The notes under the pieces: generated by a model | Database searches by the model: none | Told to the model about the DNA's origin: nothing | The model's input: the letters and a program-made list of their open reading frames with translations, nothing else | Source of the DNA: JBFHER01 sp041584055 | GTDB lineage: Bacteria > Bacteroidota > Bacteroidia > Bacteroidales > UBA5342 | Direction of reading: 5' to 3' | NCBI GenBank assembly: GCA_041584055.1 | Contig: JBFHER010000083.1 | Span: 1 to 14,196 of the forward strand | Length of the DNA: 14,196 nt | Program-made: the position numbers and the translations under genes | In this document: positions 6,966 to 13,041 of the stretch, piece after piece | Numbering within the stretch: the first letter of the stretch is position 1 | Layout of the letters: the number at the start of each line of letters is the position of its first letter

Positions 6966-8222
6966 ATGGAAGTAGCAGAATATATAAAATCATTTTTACG
7001 AGATTTTGTAGCAATTTTAAGTGAAATGTCTCCTTATTTATTGCTCGGGTTTTTCTTTGCTGGATTGCTTTATGCATTTATTCCCAGACAAAGCATCGAA
7101 AAATACTTTAGTGGCTCTCCTTTGAAGTCATCAGTTCTGGCATCCCTTTTTGGCATTCCATTACCACTTTGCTCATGTGGCGTAATTCCTACAGGAACTG
7201 CCTTTTATAAAAACGGAGCATCAAAAGGAGGAACGGTATCATTTCTTATTTCAACACCTCAAACAGGGGTAGATTCCATGTTGGCAACTTTCTCATTAAT
7301 GGGGTTGCCGTTTGCCATTATTCGACCGTTGGCTGCTTTAATTACAGGGATTACGGGAGGACTAGTTACAAGCTCAATCACTAAAAAAGAAACAGACAAG
7401 AGGCCATTTCTGCAAAATGTTGAAAAACAAAGATCATTCAACCAGAAAATGGGTGAGGTATTCCAATATGGATTTGTGAACTTTATACAGGACATCTCAA
7501 AATGGTTGGTCATTGGACTGGTATTGGCTGCAATGATTTCCGCATTAATTCCGGATGAGTTCTTTGAATTAATGAACATGCCTCCATTGGTGCAGATGTT
7601 GATGATACTGGTTGTTTCAATCCCCTTGTATATTTGCGCCACCGGTTCAATTCCTTTGGCCGCCGTTCTTATTTTAAAAGGAATCAGTCCGGGCGCTGCT
7701 TTTGTATTATTAATGGCCGGTCCGGCGACAAATGCCGCAACCATTACGATGATTGGTAAAGTCTTAGGGAAAAAAAGCCTGTTTGCTTACCTGGGGACAA
7801 TCATTCTAGGGGCTTTGTCCTTCGGATTACTCATTGATTATGTCCTTCCTCTGGAATGGTTTACCCAAGCCCTGAGTGAGCATCTGATGCATGAGCATGG
7901 TGGACACCTGAACTGGTGGCAGATTGGATCCGGGATATTATTAATGCTGTTAATTATCAATGGATACCTTCAAAAGTATCTGAAAACAAAAAAGATAAAT
8001 AATCAAATAGATAATGCAACCATGAAAACACAAACAATTAAAGTCGAAGGGATGACTTGCAACCACTGCAAGGCAAATGTCGAATCAAACCTCGAGAAAC
8101 TTACTTTTGTGCAAAGTGCAAAAGTTAATTTAGCAGCAAAAACAGTTACAATAGAAGGTGATAATATTGAAATTGAAAAAGCAAAGGATACCATCACCTC
8201 CTTGGGTTATGAATGCGCTTAA
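6966..8222 (+). CDS. SO_0444-type Cu/Zn efflux permease fused to a C-terminal HMA domain
   Basis: A 418-residue permease (DUF318/YraQ-like, SO_0444 group). Two membrane halves can be seen: about residues 10-140 with the motif PLPLCSCGVIP (C69, C71) and STPQTGVDS, and about 175-290 with PLYICATGSIPLA (C224) and LMAGPATNAAT. A His-rich loop (HLMHEHGGH, 306-314) precedes the last TM (about 318-336). After a short linker, residues 354-418 form a complete HMA domain with EGMTCNHC (C365, C368). The internal ATG at 8022 (M353) marks where a stand-alone chaperone would begin, so the gene looks like a permease-chaperone fusion, a layout known in this family. It probably exports Cu or Zn from the cytoplasm; the ion is inferred. 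I start at ATG 6966 rather than GTG 6927, because the promoter-like TACTTTG at 6939-6945 lies between them. It is probably controlled by the adjacent HMA/AraC regulator. Confidence 0.9.
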   Translation: MEVAEYIKSFLRDFVAILSEMSPYLLLGFFFAGLLYAFIPRQSIEKYFSGSPLKSSVLASLFGIPLPLCSCGVIPTGTAFYKNGASKGGTVSFLISTPQTGVDSMLATFSLMGLPFAIIRPLAALITGITGGLVTSSITKKETDKRPFLQNVEKQRSFNQKMGEVFQYGFVNFIQDISKWLVIGLVLAAMISALIPDEFFELMNMPPLVQMLMILVVSIPLYICATGSIPLAAVLILKGISPGAAFVLLMAGPATNAATITMIGKVLGKKSLFAYLGTIILGALSFGLLIDYVLPLEWFTQALSEHLMHEHGGHLNWWQIGSGILLMLLIINGYLQKYLKTKKINNQIDNATMKTQTIKVEGMTCNHCKANVESNLEKLTFVQSAKVNLAAKTVTIEGDNIEIEKAKDTITSLGYECA

Positions 8223-8261
8223 ATTGATGCACTTCTGCTTTATTTAGAATAATTATTAATA

Positions 8262-8283
8262 AAATCCCAACTAATAGGGATTT
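8262..8283 (+). terminator. Weak hairpin after the permease gene
   Basis: AAATCCC (8262-8268) and GGGATTT (8277-8283) form a 7-bp stem with an 8-nt loop, 40 nt after the permease stop and 20 nt before the next promoter box. There is no T run after it, so a terminator role is uncertain; it could be an mRNA-stabilising hairpin. Confidence 0.3.
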
Positions 8284-8303
8284 CAAGAGCGTTTTCTTCA
8301 ATT

Positions 8304-8311
8304 TACTTTTG
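8304..8311 (+). promoter_or_regulatory. -7 box TACTTTTG for the barrel/flavoprotein operon
   Basis: TACTTTTG is a perfect TAnnTTTG box 36 nt before the ATG at 8348, implying a leader of about 30 nt ending in an A-rich stretch instead of a Shine-Dalgarno sequence. No clear -33 TTG is present. It implies that the downstream pair is transcribed separately from the permease. Confidence 0.5.
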
Positions 8312-8347
8312 CTGACAGTCGAAAGTAAAACTTAAAAACAAAAAAAG

Positions 8348-9553
8348 ATGAAGAAAACATTGCTTTTTTCTATGCTGATAATGGGCTGCTCAATGGCCAT
8401 TTCACAAGGTACAGACAACGCATTAAATCAATACACAAATAGCTCTGATAATTTATTGTTGAAAGATAGTAAACTCGTTTTGGGAGGGTATGGAGAGGTG
8501 CATTATAATCAACCAATGGATGGCACTACTTTCAATAATGGAATTCTTGATGTTCATCGTGTTGTTATGTTGTTGGGATATAATTTCAATGAAAAAACAC
8601 AGTTTGTAACTGAGCTTGAATTTGAGCATGTTAAAGAGGTATATGTAGAACAAGCCTTTTTACAATACAAGCTTAATAACTTCCTGAATCTTAAAGGTGG
8701 ATTAATGCTTGTTCCAATGGGAATTGTTAATGAGTATCATGAACCGACAACCTTTAACGGCGTTGAACGACCTTTGATTGACAAATACATTTCACCAACC
8801 ACCTGGCGTGAGATTGGCTTGGGTGTAAGTGGAAATGTACTGACTACTTCGATTAAGTATCAAGCTTATGTGATGACTGGTTTTAATGGCTATGATGGTG
8901 CAGCGAATTTAAATGGCAAAAATGGTTTGCGCAGTGGTCGTCAAAAAGGAGCTGAGTCATACATTAGTTCACCTAACTTCTCTGGTAAAGTTGAGTTCTA
9001 TGGTGTACGTGGTTTAAATATCGGTTTGTCAGGTTATTTAGGAAAAACCCAAAGTACACTTTACGACGGTGTCAATAAAAATGATGATGCATCCATCATT
9101 ATGGCAGATTCGTCAGTTGTAAGTGTTTCAATGCTTGGTTTGGATACAAGGTATAACATTAAAGGGCTTCAACTGCGTGGACAATTTTACTATGCAGATT
9201 TAGAAAATTCTGAACAATACAATGTTTTTACCGCCAATAGCGAAGGTGTATTAAACGATTTAGGCAGTTCTATGATTGGATTTTATGCTGAAGCTGGTTA
9301 TAATGTTTTGCGGAGCTCTAAGACCGGAAAACAACTTGTTCCATTTGTTCGCTACGAATTCCTGAATACCCATAACAGTGTCGAAAGTAACATCAATAAA
9401 AATGTTAACTATGAAAAAAACGTTATAACAACTGGATTCTCTTTAAAATTAACAAAAGGAGCAGTAGCTAAAGCGGATATGCAATTTGTGAAATCCGGAA
9501 GTGATGATGGCTATGCAAGTACGCTAAACCTGGGGGTAGGTGTCATGTTTTAA
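8348..9553 (+). CDS. Outer-membrane beta-barrel (porin-like) protein
   Basis: A 401-residue exported protein. The N terminus MKKTLLFSMLIMGCSMAISQG is a signal peptide with likely cleavage after AISQ. The rest shows alternating polar/hydrophobic strands (LVLGGYGEVHYNQ, FVTELEFEHVKE, YVEQAFLQYKLNNFLNLKGGLM, GLQLRGQFYYADL, FVRYEFLNTH), and the chain ends in the aromatic F of LGVGVMF, as expected for a BAM-assembled barrel. The region PMGIVNEYHEPTTFNGVERPLID resembles phosphate-selective porin-like or generic Bacteroidota porin families. There is no TonB box or plug domain, so it is not a TonB receptor. The substrate is not readable. It is separated by 11 nt from the FMN-binding protein gene and follows the metal permease gene on the same strand. 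A role in passing metal or a redox partner across the outer membrane is only inferred. Confidence 0.8.
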   Translation: MKKTLLFSMLIMGCSMAISQGTDNALNQYTNSSDNLLLKDSKLVLGGYGEVHYNQPMDGTTFNNGILDVHRVVMLLGYNFNEKTQFVTELEFEHVKEVYVEQAFLQYKLNNFLNLKGGLMLVPMGIVNEYHEPTTFNGVERPLIDKYISPTTWREIGLGVSGNVLTTSIKYQAYVMTGFNGYDGAANLNGKNGLRSGRQKGAESYISSPNFSGKVEFYGVRGLNIGLSGYLGKTQSTLYDGVNKNDDASIIMADSSVVSVSMLGLDTRYNIKGLQLRGQFYYADLENSEQYNVFTANSEGVLNDLGSSMIGFYAEAGYNVLRSSKTGKQLVPFVRYEFLNTHNSVESNINKNVNYEKNVITTGFSLKLTKGAVAKADMQFVKSGSDDGYASTLNLGVGVMF

Positions 9554-9564
9554 ATGATAGGCTG

Positions 9565-10131
9565 ATGAGAATTATATTTGCAATATGCATGGTCTTTGGT
9601 CTTTTGAGTTTCATGCTTCCGGCAGGACAAAACGACATTGAATACAAACATAAATCCTTGCGCAAATCCTTGCAAAAAGCCGGGGGTATCGATTTATCTG
9701 CAATGGAGGAACTTGTTTTGCCTGACTCGGTAATTGCAGCCAGACGTATCAAGGGTAAGTACTTCCTGATTAAGGAAAGCAATGTCAGCCACTACAGATA
9801 TATTTATGTTGGTCGCGTGAACAGCTGCCGTGCAGGTGGCTGTGACGTTGCGAGCGAAAATCCGCACAACAGCACCTCAGAATACTTTGATTATTTTATT
9901 CTCTATAACGTGGCTAAAACGGTACAAAAAGTAAGCGTTTTTAATTATCAGGCGACCCATGGCCACGAAATAACAGCCAGAGGCTGGTTAAAACAGTTTA
10001 TGGGGTACGATGGCGCTGAGCCTTTAATGGTGGATAAAAATATTGATGCAATATCAGGCGCCACCTCGTCTGTCTATGCGATTACTGCGGATGTGATAAT
10101 GAAAACTGAAATACTTCAAAATGATCTGTAA
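9565..10131 (+). CDS. Exported FMN-binding-domain protein (probably covalently flavinylated)
   Basis: A 188-residue protein with an N-terminal hydrophobic signal segment (residues 1-20) and a C-terminal FMN_bind domain. The motif DAISGATSSVYAITADV contains SGAT (164-167), the sequence in which the threonine (T167) of NqrC/RnfG-type proteins is linked to FMN by the transferase ApbE. In the middle, VGRVNSCRAGGCD contributes C88 and C93 (CxxxxC), suitable for a disulfide or metal ligand. The protein is therefore probably a periplasmic one- or two-electron carrier. No apbE gene is in the window. It lies 11 nt downstream of the barrel gene with no terminator between, so the two form an operon. It is shorter than NqrC/RnfG and has no other Rnf/Nqr genes around it, so a stand-alone FMN-binding protein is the better name. 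Confidence 0.82.
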   Translation: MRIIFAICMVFGLLSFMLPAGQNDIEYKHKSLRKSLQKAGGIDLSAMEELVLPDSVIAARRIKGKYFLIKESNVSHYRYIYVGRVNSCRAGGCDVASENPHNSTSEYFDYFILYNVAKTVQKVSVFNYQATHGHEITARGWLKQFMGYDGAEPLMVDKNIDAISGATSSVYAITADVIMKTEILQNDL

Positions 10132-10417
10132 TTAACGATGTTTTTTTGCATCTTCTTTTGTGGCCTTCTGGCAGCTTAAAATGCCTGTTTTCCACATTCG
10201 TTAATTGTTTGAGAACCTCCGATGAACTGATGCAATGGCATATACATGCCAGGCTTAAACTAAATCACCGGCATTTGCACAAATAAACTTAAATTAATGG
10301 GATGGAAAGGATCCGGAAGCCGCACCTGACAGTTTGCTTGAGCCTTTTCATAAACATGGGATGATACCTTTTTTAAATCCTAATAATTGATAGTGGGTTA
10401 AATAATTGGCATTGTCG
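10132..10417. other. Intergenic region with a small inverted repeat
   Basis: About 290 bases between the FMN-binding protein and phosphatidylserine decarboxylase genes. I find no coding frame longer than about 22 codons. TGGCAT-ATAC-ATGCCA at 10236-10251 is a perfect 6-bp inverted repeat without a T run. GATG-T7-GCATC followed by TTCTTTT at about 10137-10158 could be a weak terminator for the upstream operon. No tRNA or riboswitch is recognisable. Confidence 0.4.
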
Positions 10418-10425
10418 TATATTTG
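10418..10425 (+). promoter_or_regulatory. -7 box TATATTTG for the phosphatidylserine decarboxylase gene
   Basis: TATATTTG is a perfect TAnnTTTG box 24 nt before the ATG at 10450. The alternative TTG start at 10423 lies inside this box, so translation must begin at 10450. No good -33 TTG is seen. Confidence 0.6.
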
Positions 10426-10449
10426 CTTTTCAAGGCTAATAAAGCAAAC

Positions 10450-11424
10450 ATGAAGATAACGAAAGCGAAAAAGAGGTGGGGCATCATTTTATTGTTGTCT
10501 GCTTTTATTCTTGGTCAGGCCTATTATCCGTTTAGTCCTCAGGCTCCTATTCAATATTTTGAAAGAGAAAGTGGGCAATTAATAACTGAAAAGGTGGCCG
10601 GAGAGAATTGGTTGGTTTGGTTATATTATAATCCAATTGGAGAAGCAACCTTGTGGGCGTTGGCCAAAAGAAAGTTCATTTCAACGGTCTATGGTAATAG
10701 GATGGATCGCACTTCTTCTGCGAAAAAGATACAACCCTTTATTAAAGATTATGCGATTGACATGAGCTCAGTTAAAGAACAGGCATTTGAAACTTTTAAT
10801 GATTTTTTCACCCGAAAACTCAACGCTGATGCAAGACCGATTGATACCAGCTCAAATGTTGTTGTATCACCCGCTGATGGTAAGATTTTGGCATATTCAG
10901 ATATTCGCAACTCCGACTTTTTTATAAAAGGAAAGCGCTTTGATTTGTCTTCCTTTTTGAATGATCCTGAACTCGGTGAAAAATACAAAGATGGCGCCCT
11001 CCTGATCATCCGCTTAGCCCCTATCGATTACCATCGCTTTCATTTCCCAGTGAGTGGGAACTTATCTCCAAACAAAAAGATCGAAGGAGATTATTATTCC
11101 GTCAACCCTTATGCTTTGCGTAAAAAGGCTGAGATATTCTGTCTGAACAAGCGAGAATATACAATTATTTCAAATCCATTGTTTGGTGATGTCATTATGG
11201 CCGAAGTTGGTGCAACCATGGTAGGGAGCATCGAACAAACCCTTAAGGGAAGTTTTGCAAATAAAGGTGAAGAGAAAGGCTACTTTAAATTTGGGGGGTC
11301 AACAGTGGTACTGCTGTTTGAGAAAAATTCAGTTCTCATTGATGAGGATCTGTTGAGTAATACCGCAATGGGATATGAAACGACAGTAAAAATGGGAGAA
11401 CAAATTGCTGTCAAAAATGAATGA
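10450..11424 (+). CDS. psd: Phosphatidylserine decarboxylase, long membrane-anchored type
   Basis: A 324-residue phosphatidylserine decarboxylase (phosphatidylserine to phosphatidylethanolamine plus CO2). Residues 9-27 form a membrane segment. FETFNDFFTRKLNADARPID (113-132) and SPADGKI (D143) are classic. The histidine region is APIDYHRFHFPVSG (H195, H198), followed by YSVNP. Near the C terminus, FGGSTVVLLF holds the self-cleavage site, where S284 would become the pyruvoyl group. The common LGST is GGST here, conserving the G-S-T core. Length and the extra C-terminal part fit the long Psd class rather than the short Asd-like type common in Bacteroidota. The pssA partner is not adjacent. The enzyme acts at the inner membrane in phospholipid synthesis. 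The start at 10450 is set by the promoter box overlapping the upstream TTG. Confidence 0.93.
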   Translation: MKITKAKKRWGIILLLSAFILGQAYYPFSPQAPIQYFERESGQLITEKVAGENWLVWLYYNPIGEATLWALAKRKFISTVYGNRMDRTSSAKKIQPFIKDYAIDMSSVKEQAFETFNDFFTRKLNADARPIDTSSNVVVSPADGKILAYSDIRNSDFFIKGKRFDLSSFLNDPELGEKYKDGALLIIRLAPIDYHRFHFPVSGNLSPNKKIEGDYYSVNPYALRKKAEIFCLNKREYTIISNPLFGDVIMAEVGATMVGSIEQTLKGSFANKGEEKGYFKFGGSTVVLLFEKNSVLIDEDLLSNTAMGYETTVKMGEQIAVKNE

Positions 11425-11635
11425 GATATGTATAGTGTTTGTGCCAAAACAATAGCCCTACCTCATTGATGAAGCAATAGAATGGTTAAAACCCGGAGAT
11501 TCACTCTTTGAATAGCGCATAACGGTTGTTGTGGTTTGCGTGGGAAGGATGCGCACCACAATTGTCATGCTTCTCATAGATAACAATCACATCATAATCT
11601 ACAGCGCTACATTAAATTTTAATGAACGTTTTATG

Positions 11636-11643
11636 TAAATTTG
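11636..11643 (+). promoter_or_regulatory. -7 box TAAATTTG for the VIT-family transporter gene
   Basis: TAAATTTG fits TAnnTTTG perfectly and lies 31 nt before the ATG at 11675, predicting a leader of roughly 25 nt. No clear -33 TTG at the usual distance. Confidence 0.5.
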
Positions 11644-11674
11644 CAGTTGTTCGGAATCAAATCAAACTGCCCAT

Positions 11675-12391
11675 ATGAACAATAAGACTGAGGAATTGGA
11701 TAATTATTTAGACAATCACTACATCCATCGAAGTAATTGGTTAAGAGCAGCAGTGCTTGGCGCAAATGATGGAATTTTGTCAACGTCTAGTCTTGCGATT
11801 GGTATTGCTGCTGCAAGTGATTTAAGACAACCAATTATTTTAGCAACTTTAGCAGGATTGGTCGCAGGTGCATTGTCCATGGCAGCGGGCGAATATGTTT
11901 CAGTAAGTTCTCAGACTGATGTTGAAAAAGCAGACATTGAAAGAGAAAAAATAGAACTGAATGAAACCCCGGAACTTGAATTAAAACGTTTAGCTGAAAT
12001 TTATGAAAAGAGAGGACTAAAAAAAGAAACAGCTATTAAAGTTGCGGAAGAATTAACAGCGCATGATGTTTTAGCTGCTCACGTTAGAGATGAGCTTGGA
12101 ATTAATGAAATAAGTCAGGCCAAGCCCATTCAGGCAGCTTTGGCTTCCGGAGCTTCATTTACGGTAGGGGGTATACTTCCTCTTTTGGTTTCCTTATTTC
12201 TACCGCTTCCCCTGATGGAATATTATTTATATGGATTTGCAATTGTATTTCTGATTATCTTGGGTGCTTTGGCTGCTAAAACAGGTGGTTCAGATATTGG
12301 AAAAGCGATATTAAGAATTACATTTTGGGGAACTGTTGCAATGGGGTTGACCGCGTTCGTTGGCTATATGTTCAACGTAAATATCGGGTAA
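11675..12391 (+). CDS. VIT1/CCC1-family iron/manganese transporter
   Basis: A 238-residue, full-length member of the vacuolar iron transporter family. The N-terminal signature HRSNWLRAAVLGANDGILSTSSL (18-40) opens TM1, followed by TM2 with ALSMAAGEYVSVSSQTDVEKAD (66-87). The acidic cytoplasmic metal-binding helices (about 82-145) contain many Glu residues (for example ELELKRLAEIYEKRGL). TM3 to TM5 are at about 155-178, 185-203 and 212-233. Relatives export Fe(II) or Mn(II) from the cytosol by proton exchange; ion choice here is inferred. It is monocistronic, with its own TAnnTTTG box, and is the last chromosomal gene before the tRNA-tail array and the integrated element. With the Cu/Zn permease it is the second metal exporter in the window, but they are not in one operon. 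Confidence 0.93.
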   Translation: MNNKTEELDNYLDNHYIHRSNWLRAAVLGANDGILSTSSLAIGIAAASDLRQPIILATLAGLVAGALSMAAGEYVSVSSQTDVEKADIEREKIELNETPELELKRLAEIYEKRGLKKETAIKVAEELTAHDVLAAHVRDELGINEISQAKPIQAALASGASFTVGGILPLLVSLFLPLPLMEYYLYGFAIVFLIILGALAAKTGGSDIGKAILRITFWGTVAMGLTAFVGYMFNVNIG

Positions 12392-12490
12392 ATAATATCG
12401 GTTTCACAACTTTTACACGCTGCGGGGTAACGTAACAGATGCCTTCAGGATTTGTGCTTCTCGTCTACTTTTTTCAGTAAATAAATTCAT

Positions 12491-12519
12491 AAAAAAACCT
12501 CCTCATAAAAATGAGAAGG
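12491..12519 (-). terminator. Terminator hairpin, array unit 1
   Basis: On the minus strand CCTTCTCAT pairs with ATGAGGAGG (9 bp, one G-T) over a 4-nt loop and is followed by seven T. It is a copy of the tRNA-Leu terminator; no separate RNA gene feeds it here. Confidence 0.6.
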
Positions 12520-12607
12520 TCCTTTTGTGCCCAGAACAAGACTTCCCGATATCCTTTCACTCATCGGGACAGGCTTCTCGTCTACTTTTTTCAGTAAATA
12601 AATTCAC

Positions 12608-12637
12608 AAAAAAAACCTCCTCATAAAAATGAGAAGG
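12608..12637 (-). terminator. Terminator hairpin, array unit 2
   Basis: Same 9-bp stem and 4-nt loop as its neighbours, followed by eight T on the minus strand. Unit 2 has GTGAATT after the T run where the others have ATGAATT. Confidence 0.6.
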
Positions 12638-12725
12638 TCTTTTTGTGCCCAGAACAAGACTTCCCGATATCCTTTCAGTCATCGGGACAGGCTTCTCGTC
12701 TACTTTTTTCAGTAAATAAATTCAT

Positions 12726-12755
12726 AAAAAAAACCTCCTCATAAAAATGAGAAGG
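12726..12755 (-). terminator. Terminator of the (truncated) tRNA-Leu gene, array unit 3
   Basis: The same 9-bp hairpin followed by eight T on the minus strand, starting 9 nt after the tRNA discriminator base. It is the natural terminator of the tRNA-Leu that was split by integration. Confidence 0.75.
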
Positions 12756-12763
12756 TCCTTTTG

Positions 12764-12820
12764 TGCCCAGAACAAGACTCGAACTTGCACGTCCCTGAGG
12801 ACACCAGCCCCTCAAACTTG
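12764..12820 (-). pseudogene. 3' half of tRNA-Leu(GAG): attachment site of an integrated element
   Basis: On the minus strand, from 12815: anticodon loop TTGAGGG (GAG at 12813-12811), anticodon-stem 3' strand GCTGG, class II variable arm with GTCC/GGAC stem, T arm GCAAG-TTCGAGT-CTTGT, acceptor 3' strand TCTGGGC and discriminator A at 12764. The 5' half (acceptor GCCCAGA, D arm) is absent: upstream sequence is unrelated AT-rich DNA, although CAAGT at 12820-12816 can form four of five anticodon-stem pairs. Identity ending at the anticodon loop is what tyrosine recombinases leave after integrating into a tRNA gene. An intact tRNA-Leu is expected at the other end of the element. Confidence 0.8.
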
Positions 12821-12936
12821 TAGGATACAAATACTATTGTAATCAAATTTACAATCAGTTTTAGAGATACCTGTATTTACTAGCTTTTTCTCGCATTTAC
12901 TCCGATTTAGTGCGACTTATTCGAACCCATATTTAC

Positions 12937-12955
12937 AACAAATACAATATTTGTT
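12937..12955. promoter_or_regulatory. Palindrome upstream of the integrase gene
   Basis: AACAAATA (12937-12944) and TATTTGTT (12948-12955) form a perfect 8-bp inverted repeat with a 3-nt centre, about 85 nt before the integrase start. Symmetry and position suit an operator for an element-encoded repressor or an excisionase/integrase site; which one cannot be told. Confidence 0.4.
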
Positions 12956-13004
12956 TCCGAATTGTTTCCGAATAAATATTGGTTGTTATGAATTGTTTCC
13001 GAAT
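12951..13004. repeat. Three direct repeats TTGTTTCCGAAT beside the attachment site
   Basis: TTGTTTCCGAAT occurs at 12951-12962, 12962-12973 and 12993-13004; the first two overlap by one base and the first overlaps the palindrome. Between the att site and the integrase gene such repeats commonly act as arm-type sites for the recombinase or as regulator sites. ATTTAC also recurs several times between about 12847 and 12936, a weaker pattern. Confidence 0.5.
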
Positions 13005-13041
13005 AGCTCTAAAGACTGCCATAGCTCAAATTTATTAAATT

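Larger units (their letters stand above)
12456..12779. repeat. Tandem array of three ~117-bp units, each with a tRNA-Leu 3' tail and a terminator
   Basis: Unit 1 is 12456-12572 (117 bp), unit 2 is 12573-12690 (118 bp) and unit 3 is 12691-12779 (89 bp, incomplete). They differ by only a few bases (T/C, C/G and an A-run length change). Read on the minus strand, each unit holds the last 16 nt of a tRNA-Leu gene (end of the T loop, T-stem 3' strand, acceptor 3' strand, discriminator) and a hairpin terminator. A spacer follows, with a further cccgat/atcggg inverted repeat in units 1 and 2. Unit 3 runs directly into the longer tRNA-Leu 3' half, so the array is a partial tandem duplication of the DNA just downstream of that tRNA. 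The repeats are not CRISPR-like: there are no unique spacers. Confidence 0.85.

Noticed and set aside
7259..7744. 161-codon minus-strand frame inside the permease gene
   Set aside because: Antisense to conserved permease motifs (TPQTGVDS, GPATNAAT); no promoter or family resemblance.
8348..9553. TonB-dependent receptor (SusC-like)
   Set aside because: Only 401 residues, no plug domain and no TonB box; a porin-type barrel fits better.
9565..10131. NqrC or RnfG subunit
   Set aside because: Too short and not surrounded by other Nqr/Rnf genes; only the FMN-binding motif is shared.
10423..10449. Longer start (TTG 10423) for phosphatidylserine decarboxylase
   Set aside because: The TTG is part of the perfect TATATTTG promoter box.
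11500..11570. Inverted repeat TTGTGGTTTGCG/GCGCACCACAA as a terminator of psd
   Set aside because: Imperfect stem and no T run after it; too far (about 100 nt) from the stop codon to call with confidence.
12456..12779. CRISPR-like array
   Set aside because: The whole ~117-bp unit is repeated without unique spacers, units contain a tRNA tail and a terminator, and no cas genes are present.
12764..12850. Complete tRNA-Leu gene
   Set aside because: No acceptor 5' strand GCCCAGA or D arm upstream of the anticodon loop; only the 3' half folds as tRNA.
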